Made by a program: the position numbers and the translations under genes
NCBI GenBank assembly: GCA_963798795.1
Contig: CAWCUZ010000001.1
Coordinates: 1,116,001 to 1,180,000, forward strand
DNA length: 64,000 bases
Direction of reading: 5' to 3'
DNA from: CAWCUZ01 sp963798795
GTDB lineage: Bacteria > Acidobacteriota > Vicinamibacteria > Vicinamibacterales > SCN-69-37
In this document: positions 43,349 to 56,000 of the stretch, in pieces
Layout: every line of letters starts with the position of its first letter
How positions within the stretch are numbered: position 1 is the first letter of the stretch
Notes under the pieces: generated by a model
Databases searched by the model: none
Seen by the model: only the letters and a program-made list of their open reading frames with translations
Told to the model about the DNA's origin: nothing

Positions 43349-43990
43349 ATGGGCCGCCTTGCCGCCGTTGCCGCGTTCGTCGCCCTCACGTCCGCCGTCG
43401 CCGCCAGTTCACGCCAGGACCCGGTGATGACCGCGCGCGGAAACCAGGTGATGGGATTCGACCAGGACAAGACGACGCATCATTTCCTGCTGTACGAGGA
43501 CGGCGGCGCGATCGACATCTCGGTGAAGGACCCGGCGGACACCGTCAACCGCGACGCCATTCGCGCGCATCTCCCGCACGTTGCCATGATGTTCGGCGGC
43601 GGCAGCTTTTCGATGCCGCACGAAGTGCACGACATCGACGTGCCCGGCACGGCCACGATGGCCCGGCTGAAGGGCGCGATCGCGTACGAGTACCGCGAGA
43701 CGCCGCTCGGCGGCCGCGTGGACATCGTCACGACTCAGCCGGACGCGCTGTCCGCCGTCCATGAGTTCCTCAAGTTCCAGATCGCCGACCACAAGACGGG
43801 TGACTCCCTGGACGTCAGACGACGGGGACGGGACTTTTTTCCACAGATTCGGCCCGCTGGGGGACAGAGGCCGGTCACCCGTCCAGCCTCTGTCCCCGGA
43901 TCGGCCGAATCTGTGGAAAAAAGTCCCGTCCCCTATCGTCTCGCCCAGACGAGCATCTCCCCGCGGCCGCGGTTGGCCCACGCGAAGTAG
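43349..43990 (+). CDS. Secreted protein of unknown function with its 3' end in a palindromic element
   Basis: From ATG 43349 (GGAG upstream) the product has a signal peptide (RLAAVAAFVALTSAVAASS). The mature region then has QVMGFDQDKTTHHFLLYEDGG, FGGGSFSMPHEVHDIDVPG and LKFQIADHKTGDSL, all one compact domain. A native-looking end falls near 43818, but the frame runs on through the long hairpin at 43824-43933 and stops only at 43990, inside the convergent GH127 gene. I infer that the element displaced the original stop. The family is not recognised. Confidence 0.65.
   Translation: MGRLAAVAAFVALTSAVAASSRQDPVMTARGNQVMGFDQDKTTHHFLLYEDGGAIDISVKDPADTVNRDAIRAHLPHVAMMFGGGSFSMPHEVHDIDVPGTATMARLKGAIAYEYRETPLGGRVDIVTTQPDALSAVHEFLKFQIADHKTGDSLDVRRRGRDFFPQIRPAGGQRPVTRPASVPGSAESVEKSPVPYRLAQTSISPRPRLAHAK
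43824..43933. repeat. Long two-part palindrome between convergent genes
   Basis: The outer arms at 43824-43854 and 43903-43933 are perfect 31-base reverse complements, beginning GGGGACGGGACTTTTTTCC on the left. The inner arms are 43860-43871 (GGGGACAGAGGC) and 43886-43897, with a 14-base loop. The right arm ends on the first base of the GH127 stop codon. A nested palindrome this long is far beyond a normal terminator. Confidence 0.95.
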
Positions 43991-45915
43991 GGGATCGCCG
44001 TCACCCGGCGGGCCGGCGCGGCGGCGGTCGCGGGCAGTTCCGCGCTCAGCGTCGTCACGCCGCCCAGCAGCGAGGCGTCGTAGGCCGGCGTGAACGTCAG
44101 GTCGAGCGGCAGTGACAGGTCCATCACCCGTCCGCCGTTGTCGACGCCCTCGAGCGCATAGAGGACGGGCCCGCGCTGGATGGCGGCCTTGCCGGCATCC
44201 TCGGCGACGGCCGGGTTCGCGACCACGCGTCGCACGGGCATGGGCAGGACGATCGAGACGGGCACGGGCACGTGTCGCGCCGCTGCCGATTCGGTGATCG
44301 GCACGCTGAACGTGATCCAGTCCTGGTTCACATCCACTCGTCGACCGTTGTCGAACAGGCCCGCGCCGATGTCGCCGTCAACGGGCGTCGCAAACCGGTA
44401 GAGGTCGCTCGCGAAGGGCCCGGCGCGCAGCCAGCCGGGCACGCGGGCCTTGAGCGTGAACTGCACCGGCCGGTTGGCGGTGACCGCGAGGCGGATCCGT
44501 CCATCCCAGGGATAGTCGGTGGTCTGCACGATGTGGACCCTGGCCCCGCCCACCGTGACGTCGGCCTCGCTCGCCATGTACAGGTTCACGAACACGGTGT
44601 CGCCCTGCTGCGCGTAGACGAGGCCCGGTAGCTGCGCCACCAGGCGCGCGAGATTCGCCGGACAGCATGCGACATCGGGATATGCCACGCGCTGGGCCCG
44701 CCCGGTCGACTCGAGCGGGTTCTGATAGAAGAACGTGTCGCCCTTCACCGACACGCCGGACAGCAGGCCGTTGTAGAGCGTCTGCTCGAACGCGTCGAGG
44801 TACTTCGCCTCCCCCGACTTCAGAAACATCCGGTGGTTCCACAGGATGGCGCCGACCGACGCGCAGGTCTCGGTGTACGCCGTCCGGTTCGGCAGCGCGT
44901 AATCGTCTCCGAATGCCTCGGTGCCGCCGACGGAACCGAGTCCACCCGTCAGGTACACCCGTTTCGACACGACGTCCTGCCAGAGCCGATCCACGGCGCG
45001 GTCGTACGCCTGGTCGCCGAGCAGGGCGGCGATGTCGGTCATGCCGTTGTAGAGATACATCGCGCGTACGGCGTGCCCCTCGGCGCGCGTCTGCTCCACC
45101 ACCGGCTTGTCGTCCTGCCGGTAGGGACGGTCGTTGTAGAGCTGCCAGCTCGGTTCCGTGTAGTCGAGCGACACGTGGGCGTGCACGCCCCGCTGGTCCA
45201 GAAAGAACTTCGCCAGGGTCAGGTACCGGGCGTCGTGCGTCACGCCGTACAGCTTCACCAGCGCCAGCTCGACCTCCTCGTGGCCGGGCGCGTCCTGGCG
45301 CGCGTTGGGGCCGAACGTCTTTCGCACCAGATCGGCGTTCCGGATGGCGACGTCGAGCAGGGTGCGCTTTCCCGTGGCGAGGAAATCGGCGACGGCCGCT
45401 TCGTACAGGTGGCCCGCGTCGTACAGCTCGTGGCTCCCGGTGTTCAGGTACTGCCAGCGCTCCGTGCCCACGCCGGGCGCCGGCTTCTCCGGGTCGATCG
45501 TGCGCGCCGGAAACAGATAGCCGTCCGGCTGCTGCGCCTTGGCGATGATGGCGATCAGATCGTCCAGCTTCGCCGACAGCGTCGGATCGGGGTGCGACAC
45601 GAGCGTGTACGCGGCGGCTTCGACGACCTTGTAGACGTCGGTATCGTTGAACCGCCGGCCCTGGTAGTCGCCGTCGAGCAGCCCCGCGCCCTTGCGCAGG
45701 TTGTCCACGCGGCCCGTCTGCTCGTTCTCCGCCATGATGTGCGGGATGGTGACGGTCCGGTTCGTTTCGAGCTTCGCCTGCCAGAAGCCGCCGGTCACGT
45801 TGACATCGGCGAGCGGCACGGCCTGAATCGGATACGTACCGGACGTGGCCTCCTGGGAATGGATGGCCGAAACCGGCACCGCCAGCAGCGTGAGTACCAG
45901 GATGGTTCTGCTCAT
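43933..45915 (-). CDS. GH127 family glycoside hydrolase (beta-L-arabinofuranosidase-like)
   Basis: This 660-residue exported enzyme has a signal peptide (RTILVLTLLAVPVSAIHS). The all-alpha GH127 (DUF1680) domain contains VTGGFWQAKLETN, FNDTDVYKVVEAAAY and KAQQPDGYLFP. The catalytic and metal region is TETCASVGAILWNHRMF followed by DVACCPANLARLVA, with the Cys cluster used as nucleophile and zinc ligands in this family. A C-terminal beta domain completes it. Such enzymes remove L-arabinofuranose from plant glycans. It overlaps the DUF3052 gene start by ATGA. Confidence 0.9.
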   Translation of the reverse strand: MSRTILVLTLLAVPVSAIHSQEATSGTYPIQAVPLADVNVTGGFWQAKLETNRTVTIPHIMAENEQTGRVDNLRKGAGLLDGDYQGRRFNDTDVYKVVEAAAYTLVSHPDPTLSAKLDDLIAIIAKAQQPDGYLFPARTIDPEKPAPGVGTERWQYLNTGSHELYDAGHLYEAAVADFLATGKRTLLDVAIRNADLVRKTFGPNARQDAPGHEEVELALVKLYGVTHDARYLTLAKFFLDQRGVHAHVSLDYTEPSWQLYNDRPYRQDDKPVVEQTRAEGHAVRAMYLYNGMTDIAALLGDQAYDRAVDRLWQDVVSKRVYLTGGLGSVGGTEAFGDDYALPNRTAYTETCASVGAILWNHRMFLKSGEAKYLDAFEQTLYNGLLSGVSVKGDTFFYQNPLESTGRAQRVAYPDVACCPANLARLVAQLPGLVYAQQGDTVFVNLYMASEADVTVGGARVHIVQTTDYPWDGRIRLAVTANRPVQFTLKARVPGWLRAGPFASDLYRFATPVDGDIGAGLFDNGRRVDVNQDWITFSVPITESAAARHVPVPVSIVLPMPVRRVVANPAVAEDAGKAAIQRGPVLYALEGVDNGGRVMDLSLPLDLTFTPAYDASLLGGVTTLSAELPATAAAPARRVTAIPYFAWANRGRGEMLVWARR

Positions 45916-46319
45916 GATTTCCTTCTCGAGAACTTCAGACCCGACCACGTCGCGTCGATCGCGCAGACTTTGTAGTCGACCAGACCCCTCGCCAGGGCCG
46001 CGCGCCGCACCAGATCCCCGGTGAGATCGGACGGCACGCCGGAGGCCCGCTTCGGCCATGCGATCCAGAGGCCGGCGCCCATCGCCCGGCTCACCGGCGC
46101 GAGCCGCGCGTCGAGCGCGCGCCGCGAGGTGACGAACCAGACCGTCAGGTCGGCGCGTGCGCTCGTGCGCCGGACAATGCGCACGTCATCGGGCAACCCC
46201 ACCAGGGTCTCAGTGAACCCCGGCGGTGCGCCCAGGAGCGCAAGGGCGGTGGCCGGCTTGATTCCCAGCTTTCGGACCAGCGGCGTCCCCGAGTAGCCCG
46301 ACGTCGACGCGGAGGTCAT
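45912..46319 (-). CDS. DUF3052-family protein
   Basis: This 135-residue protein has the family opening SGYSGTPLVRKLGIKPATAL, then VWFVTSRRALDARL and LWIAWPKRASGVPSDLT, and ends in VDYKVCAIDATWSGLKF. DUF3052 proteins are small, widespread and uncharacterised; some actinobacterial members bind MurA or stress regulators. Its stop overlaps the GH127 start. Confidence 0.88.
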   Translation of the reverse strand: MTSASTSGYSGTPLVRKLGIKPATALALLGAPPGFTETLVGLPDDVRIVRRTSARADLTVWFVTSRRALDARLAPVSRAMGAGLWIAWPKRASGVPSDLTGDLVRRAALARGLVDYKVCAIDATWSGLKFSRRKS

Positions 46320-46415
46320 CGGTACCGGCGATTGTCTCAGAAAACCCGTCGCGCGAACCGCCAGTCCCCTGGCTTTGGCGTGCGGCCCGCGCGTCGCCGT
46401 TGCTATGATGACTCG

Positions 46416-47946
46416 TTGACGTCGTTTCCCCGCTCTTCATCCGGGCGGCTCCTCATGGCGGCCGCCGCGCTGACTGCCGGTCTCACGTGGCTCGCGGCAC
46501 CCGAATCCGGCGCGCAGAGCGCCAACGCCTACACCGTCGTCACGGCCGGTCTGCGACGCCCGCTGCCGTTCCGCACGCAGGGCGGGTCGGATCGCGTCAC
46601 GCTCGCCCAGCTCGCCCCGTTGTTCGAACTGAGCGTGCGCGAAGACACGGTGGTCGGCGGGCTCATCGTCTCGACGCGCGGCCAGTCCATCGTGCTCACG
46701 CCGGGACAGACGCTCGCCTCGGTCGGCGGGCGGCTCGTCTCGCTCTCCGGTTCCGTGAACCGCGAGGGCGCCACCTGGAGCGTGCCGATCGACTTCCTGT
46801 CGCGCGTGCTCGGTCCTGCGCTCGGTCAGCCCATCGACCTGCGCCGCGGCTCGCACCTGGTCGTCGTCGGCGCGGCCCGCGTGCCGCGGGTGACGGTCCG
46901 GGTCGAGCGCCAGGGACAGACCGGCCGCGTGCTGATCGACAGTCAGCCGCCGGCCCCCTATCAGATCACGCGGAACGGCACCCAGCTCGCCATTCGGTTC
47001 GACGCCGACGCGCTCGACGTCGGACCCGTCGTGAGCCCGGCGCCCGAACTGCTCGCTGGAGCGCAGGTGAACGACACCACGCTCGTGCTCGAACTCGGTC
47101 CCCTGGCCGTCCGCTACGCGGTCACCGACGACGCCAATCCGTCGCACTTCGAAGTCGACCTGCAGCCGCCGCCGACGGCCAACGAGGGGGCCGAGCCCCA
47201 GCCCGCCGCGCCCGTGCCGGCCGCCCCCTCCACCGATCGACCTCGCGCCGGCCGGAGCCGTGCGGACGGTCGTGATCGACCCGGGCCACGGCGGCGCCGA
47301 CGCCGGCGTCCGCGGGGCCAACGGCGCGAAAGAAAAGGATGTGACGCTCCAGGTCGCGCGACGCCTCAAGAGCGCGATCGAGGCCCGCATCGGCCTGCGC
47401 GTCCTGCTCACCCGCGACGCCGACGAGGACGTGCCGGTCGATCGACGGACCGCGTTCGCGAACAACAACAAAGCGGACCTCTTCATCAGCCTCCACGCCA
47501 ACGCCTCGTTCCAGATGTCGACGCGCGGCACGCAGGTGGTCTCGCTCAACCTCGACGACTACAAGGACCGCGCGGGGACCATCGGCCGCGCCGGCGTCGC
47601 GGTCCCGACGATCGGCGGCGGCACGCGGCTCGTCGATCCGGTGCCCTGGGACCTCGCGCAGATCCCGTACGCCGATCGCTCGGCGGCGCTCGCCACGCTC
47701 GTCGTGCGCAAGCTCAACGACGCCGGCGTCCCGATGTTCGTACGGCCGGCCGACCAGGAGCCGCTGCGGATTCTCGTCGGCGCCAACATGCCCGCCGTCC
47801 TCGTCGAGCTCGGGTTCCTCTCCAACCCGGACGACGAGCGGGCGTTGTCGGGTGACGACCTGCCGGCGACGATTGTCAACGCGCTGGTCGGCGTCGTCGC
47901 CGACGTGCGGCATGGCCTGCCCGGCGCAGCGTCGGGAGGACGATAG
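46416..47946 (+). CDS. N-acetylmuramoyl-L-alanine amidase (Amidase_3), one frameshift
   Basis: This periplasmic zinc amidase separates daughter-cell peptidoglycan. A signal peptide (RLLMAAAALTAGLTWLAA) is followed by a beta-rich N-terminal region (residues 30-260) with copper-amine-oxidase-N or AMIN-like strands. A Pro-rich linker precedes the catalytic domain: VIDPGHGGADAGVRG (first His), KADLFISLHANAS, LNDAGVP and LVELGFLSNPDDE (catalytic Glu). The linker near 47230 is frameshifted by one base; restoring it gives PPPPIDLAPAGAVRT. The start TTG 46416 is tentative; ATG 46455 is an alternative. It precedes a GerMN gene by two bases. Confidence 0.87.
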
Positions 47947-47948
47947 AC

Positions 47949-48593
47949 GTGGGCAGCGGGCCGGCATCCACACCGTCCGGTCGCTCGCGGCGGGGCGCCT
48001 GGATCGCCGTGATTGCCGGGCTGGCCTGCCTGGCGATTGGCGTCTGGTTCGTCAGTGTCAAGCTGCCCCGCTGGCTCGCCACCCCCGGTGAGGGCGAACC
48101 GGCCGAGTCGGCCTCCGCCGCGGCCCCGTCGGCTGCCGCTCCGGCCGCCGCCGGCGACGCACGCAAGATTCACGTCACGCTGTTCTACGTCTCCGCCGAC
48201 GGCACCGAGCTCGTGCCGGTGAGCCGCGAAGTCCCGTACGGCGCCACGCCGAGCGAACAGGCCCGGCGCATTGCCGAGGCGCAGTTCGCACCGGCGCCCG
48301 ACGGCCTGCTCTCGCCGGTGCCGGCCGGCACCACCGTCCGCAGCATCTTTCTCACGCCGCGCGGCGAGGCGTACCTGGACCTCAGTCAGGAAATCCGCAC
48401 CGGTCACACCGGCGGCTCGCTCGACGAAGCCCTCACGGTGTTCGCGATCGTCGACGCCCTCACGTTGAACCTGCCCGATGTCTCGAGCGTCCAGATCCTG
48501 GTCGACGGCCAGGAAGTCGACACGCTCGTGGGCCATCTCGACCTTCGCCATCCGCTTGCCCGCTCGCTGAAGTGGGTCAAGAAAGGGGAATAG
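47949..48593 (+). CDS. GerMN-domain membrane-anchored protein
   Basis: This 214-residue protein starts with GTG. It has one N-terminal membrane helix (AWIAVIAGLACLAIGVWFVS), an Ala/Pro-rich spacer and a GerMN (sporulation/spore germination) domain at residues 70-205 (KIHVTLFYVSADGTELVPVS, VRSIFLTPRGEAYLDLS, VFAIVDALTLNLPDVSSVQI). Outside spore-formers this domain is common next to cell-wall amidases, as here. It probably acts in the periplasm. Confidence 0.88.
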   Translation: MGSGPASTPSGRSRRGAWIAVIAGLACLAIGVWFVSVKLPRWLATPGEGEPAESASAAAPSAAAPAAAGDARKIHVTLFYVSADGTELVPVSREVPYGATPSEQARRIAEAQFAPAPDGLLSPVPAGTTVRSIFLTPRGEAYLDLSQEIRTGHTGGSLDEALTVFAIVDALTLNLPDVSSVQILVDGQEVDTLVGHLDLRHPLARSLKWVKKGE

Positions 48594-48598
48594 CCTGC

Positions 48599-49331
48599 AT
48601 GACGCGACCTCGACGGCCGCGCGGCCGACGCCGTGCGCCCGACCCGCCTGACCGCCGACTACCTGATGCACGCGGAGGGATCGGTGCTCGTCGAGGTCGG
48701 CCGGACCCGCGTGATCTGCGCTGCCTCGATCGAAGACCGCGTGCCGCCGTTCCTGCGCGGCTCCGGAAAGGGCTGGATCACGGCCGAGTACGGCATGCTG
48801 CCCCGCGCGACCTCCACCCGGACCACCCGCGAAGCCTCCGCCGGCAAGGTGGGCGGCCGCACGCAGGAAATCCAGCGGCTGATCGGCCGATCGCTCCGAT
48901 CGGTCGCGACCCTGACCGACCTCGGGGAACGGACGGTCTGGATCGACTGCGACGTGATTCAGGCCGACGGCGGCACACGGACCGCGTCCATCACCGGCGG
49001 ATTCGTCGCGCTCGTGCTGGCGCTCGAGCGGCTGCGCGCGCAGAGCATCATCGCGCGCGTGCCCGTCACCGACTACGTCGCCGCGACGAGCGTGGGCATC
49101 GTCGACGGCACGCCGCTGCTCGACCTCGCCTACGACGAGGACTCGCGCGCGGAGGTGGACATGAACGTCGTCAAGACGTCCGACGGCCGGTTCATCGAGC
49201 TGCAGGGCACGGCCGAAACGCGCCCGTTCGATCGCAGCGGGCTCGACACGCTGCTGGCGCTCGCCGACAAGGGAGTCCGCGAGCTGGTCGAGCGCCAGCG
49301 GGAGGTTGTTGGAAAGGTACTCAGGATCTGA
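48599..49331 (+). CDS. rph: Ribonuclease PH, one frameshift near the start
   Basis: RNase PH trims tRNA 3' ends phosphorolytically. Conserved parts are DGRAADAVRPTRLT, EVGRTRVICAASIEDRVP, the KGWITAEYGMLPRATSTRT block and SVGIVDGTPLLDLAYDEDSRAEVDMN with the catalytic acidic residues. The ATG at 48599 reads MTR and then needs one base removed near 48612 to enter DGRAADAV; otherwise a downstream start would lose that motif. In many genomes rdgB follows directly, but here a metalloprotease gene on the other strand intervenes. Confidence 0.93.
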
Positions 49332-49335
49332 CGCG

Positions 49336-49461
49336 GGCGGTTCCGGGTTCGGAGTTCGAGGTTCCGGGTTCGTTGCCGGGTGCCCCGGTTCCGGGTTCGG
49401 TTCCCCGGTTCCGGAACCCGGAACCTGAGAACGAACCCCGAACCTCGAACCCGGAACCGCC
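49336..49461. repeat. GGTTCC/GAACC palindromic repeat between convergent genes
   Basis: GGCGGTTCCGGGTTCG (49336-49351) is mirrored perfectly as its reverse complement at 49446-49461. The interior repeats GGTTCCGGGTTCG words on both arms, giving a long folded-back element. It separates the stops of rph and of the DUF5117-type gene and may end transcription in both directions. Confidence 0.85.
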
Positions 49462-49467
49462 GACGCC

Positions 49468-52179
<2,712 letters not shown>

Positions 52180-52276
52180 AAGAAAGGATCCTCCGGGATC
52201 GAGCGAGTCGGATGGAGGGCCCGATTATACCCGGCTCTCGGCCGAGCGCCCCCAAAGCCCACTGCCGCAAGCGCCC

Positions 52277-52947
52277 ATGCAGCCACTCCTGATCGCGACC
52301 ACCAACGCGGGCAAGATCCGCGAGATCCGGCGGGTTCTGAGCGACCTGCCGCTGCGGCTGCTGAGTCTGCGCGATGTCGATCCGGAAAACCGCGTCCTGG
52401 CGCCCGACGAGACGGGCCTGACCTTCGACGAGAACGCACGTCTCAAGGCGCTCTACTATGCGCAGTCGTTCGGGTACGAGACCGCGGCGGAGGATTCCGG
52501 CCTGGTCATCGATGCGCTCGGCGGCCGCCCGGGCGTCGAGAGCGCCCGGTATCCAGGCGAAACCTACGCCGACAAGTTCGCCAACCTCTACCGCGAGCTG
52601 GCGCCGCACCCGCGGCCGTGGACGGCACGATTCGTGTGCGCGGCCGCGGTGGCCTCGATTCGGGCTCTCGCCGTTCGGCCCTGGGCTCTCGAGTGCGGAC
52701 AGGCCGGGCACCGAACGCCCGGAGCCCGGCCCCAGAGTTCTCATCGAAGCGCGCGGAACCGTAGAGGGCGAAATTGCGCCGGCTCCGCGCGGAGCCAACG
52801 GCTTCGGCTACGACCCGATTCTTTTCCTACCCGCCCTACGGCCGGACGCTCGGCGAAGCGACCGACGAGCAGAAGCTGGCCGTGTCCCACCGCGGGCAGG
52901 CCTTCCGGCAGATTCGCGAGTGGCTGGCCAGGTCCGGGCGGCGGTAG
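52277..52947 (+). CDS. rdgB: dITP/XTP pyrophosphatase RdgB with an internal palindromic insertion and frameshifts
   Basis: RdgB removes non-canonical purine nucleotides. Intact blocks are LLIATTNAGKIREIR, FDENARLKALYYA, AEDSGLVIDALGGRPGVESARYPG and RFVCAAAVA, then in another frame VLIEARGTVEGEIAPAPRG with NGFGYDPI, and in the third frame YGRTLGEATDEQKLAVSHRG and QIREWLARSGRR. Between VAAAVA and VLIEARG, where the family needs only a few residues, there are about 60 extra bases forming a hairpin (52661-52728). One shift lies there and one near 52827. A palindromic element probably inserted into the coding region. Confidence 0.85.
52661..52728. repeat. Imperfect palindrome inside rdgB
   Basis: The arms CGGGCTCTCGCCGTTCGG (52661-52678) and 52711-52728 match as reverse complements at 15 of 18 positions. 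The loop also holds a second GGGCTCTCG. The element coincides with the extra segment in the RdgB frame. Confidence 0.75.
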
Positions 52948-53035
52948 TAGACGTGCGCCCGGTGTTTTGGCAATATACGCGGGCTCCCCACGAAGGCCCG
53001 GGACAATTCAGAGGATGGAACTCAGGAGGCTAGAC

Positions 53036-56000
53036 ATGCGTGTCCACGTTCGACGCCGGGTTCGTCTGGTGTTCGCCTCGGTGGCGGCCCTCACCGCGGC
53101 AACCCTTGCGGCCCAGTCCAGCGCACCGGCGCAGCAGGACCCGATGCTTCGGGACCTGCGCTGGCGCAATATCGGCAACGCCAACCTGCTCGGCCGCATC
53201 GCGGCCATCGACGCGCTCAACGACGACTGGACGCACGTCGTCGTCGGTTCGGCGGCCGGAGGCGTGTGGAAATCCGACAACGGCGGCACGACGTGGACCA
53301 CCATCTTCGACGACTACGGGGCCGCGTCGATTGGCGCCGTCAAGATCAACCAGCAGGACCCGAACCTCATCTGGGTCGGCACGGGCGAGGGCGCCCAGCG
53401 CAACACGTCGGCCTGGGGTGACGGCCTCTACAAGTCCACCGACGGCGGCGCGACCTTCGCCAAGGCCGGGCTGGGCGACACCTACAACATCGCGCGCATC
53501 CAGCTCCACCCCACCGACAAGAACACGCTGTATGTGGCGGCGCTCGGCAGTATCTGGGGTCCGACGGGCAGCCGCGGGCTCTACAAGACCACTGACGGCG
53601 GCTCGACGTGGAACAAGCTGACCACCGGCCTGCCGAGCAGCCCCATGACGGGCGCCGACGGCCTGGTGATGGATCCGAAGAACCCGCAGACCCTGTACGT
53701 CTCGTTCTGGGATCGCATCCGCTATCCGTGGGGCCTCATCTCCGGCGGCAATACGCAGGGCGTGCCCGACCCCCTCAAGCTCGTCGACGGCAGCAAGAAC
53801 GGCGGCATCTTCAAGTCGACCGACGGCGGCCGCTCGTGGAAGAAGCTCACCAACGGCCTGCCGTCAATCGTCGGCCGCATCGGCCTGGCGATTTCGCCGA
53901 GCAACCCCCGCGTGCTGATGGCCCACGTCGAAGCCGACTTCCAGCCGGATTGCCCGGGACAGGGACGCGGCGGTGGCGGACGCGGCGGGCGCGGCGGCGG
54001 CGGCGCCAATGCGGCGGGCGCGGCCGGGGGCAATCCGCCTCCGGCACCGGCGATCGACCCGGCGTGCACGGACCTGACCAAGATCGGCGCCGGCATGTAC
54101 CGGTCCGAGGACGGCGGCGCGACCTGGACGCTGCTCGACCGCTACATCAGCCGGCCGTTCTACTACATGCAGGTCCAGATTCACCCGCTGAACGACCAGG
54201 AGATCTTCAGCTACACGATCAACTATCGCCGCTCCCACGACGGCGGCAAGACCTGGCAGGGCGGCGGCGGCGGCCTCGGCATGCATTGCTGGCATGCCAT
54301 GTGGTTCGACCCGCACAACAAGAACCGCTACTACATCGGCAGCGACGGCGGGCTTGCTCTGACCCACGACGACGGGCAGACGTCGCTCCGCTTCACGAAC
54401 ATCAACGTGACGCAGTACTACGACATCGGCCTGAACAACGCCGATCCGTACTGGGTCTGCGGCGGCCTGCAGGACGCCGGCAGCTCCTGCGGTCCGTCGC
54501 TGTCGCGTGCCGGCGGCATCTACCTGAGCGACTGGATCAACACCTCCGGCGGCGATGGCTACCACGCCGAGATGGATCCGGAGGATCCGGACATCGTGTA
54601 TACGGAGTCGCAGCCGGACCGGCAGGGCGGCAACATCACGCGCTACAACCTGAGCCTGCACCAGGGGCAGTCGATCCGGCCGAACAAGAACAACATCATC
54701 AACTGGACGCAGTACATCACGCCGGAGATGGAGCAGAAGGCCCTGGCCAACAACTGGGGCGAGCAGCCGCAGATGATGGGGCCGCTCCGCTACAACTGGT
54801 CCACCCCGTTCCAGCTCTCGCCGCACAATCCGCGGGTGCTGTACGTCGGCTCGAACCACCTGCTGATGACCTGGAACCGCGGCGAGGACTGGAAGATCAT
54901 CAGTCCGGACCTGACCCAGAACGACCCGATGAAGGTCGTGCGCAAGTCGGGGGGCCTCACGCCGGACGAGGATCCGGGCGGCGGCGCCGAGTACCACAGC
55001 ACGATCATCACGCTCCAGGAGTCGAGCCTCGAGCCGGGCGTGATCTGGGTTGGCACCGATGACGGCAATATCCAGGTCACGCGGGACGGCGGCGTCAACT
55101 GGACCAAGGTCGGCACCGCCGGCATGCCCGGGCTGCCGCGCAACGACATCTGGGTCAGCCGCGTCGAGCCCTCGCACTTCAAGGCGGGCACCGCGTACGT
55201 CACGCTCGACGGCCACCGGTTCGCGCTCTACCAGCCGTGGGTGTTCAAGACCACGGACTACGGCAAGACGTGGACGAACATCACGAACAACATCCCGTCC
55301 ACCGACGTCATGTACGTCGTCAAGGAAGACCTCAAGAACGAGAACCTGCTGTTTGCCGGCAGCGAGACGGCCGCGTACTACTCGCTGAACGCCGGCCAGC
55401 AGTGGCATCGGCTGAACCCGGCCGGCCTGCCGACCGTCTCGGTCCAGGACCTGCAGGTGCATCCGCGCGAGGGCGACCTCGTGGCGGCGACGATGGGCCG
55501 CGGCCTCTGGATCATGGACGACATCTCCCCGCTCGAGCAGATGACCACCGAGGTCCAGTCGTCGGACGCGCACCTGTTCGAGAACCGGGTGGCCACCGAG
55601 TGGCTGAACATGTCCGCGCAGTACAACGGCGGGCAGCTCGCCTTCATCGGTGAGAATCCGCCGAAGGAAGCGCTCATCAACTATTACCTGAGCCCGCGCG
55701 TCACCGGTGACGTGCAGTTCGAGATCGCCAGCGCCGACGGGTCCGACACGTGCACCGCTACCGTGCCGGCGCAGGCCGGAATCGGCCGCATGCTCTGGTC
55801 GATGCGCTGGTCGAACCCCGCGGCGGCGGGCGGCGGGCGCGGCGGCGGCGGGCGTGGCGGCGGCGGTGGTGGCGGCGGACGTGGCGGCCGCGGCGGCTTC
55901 GGCGGCGGCGGTCAGTGCATGACGCCCGTTCCCGCGATGGGCGCTCAGACCGGCGGCGGACGCGGGTTCGGCGGTGGTCGCGGCCGCGGCGGCAACGCCG

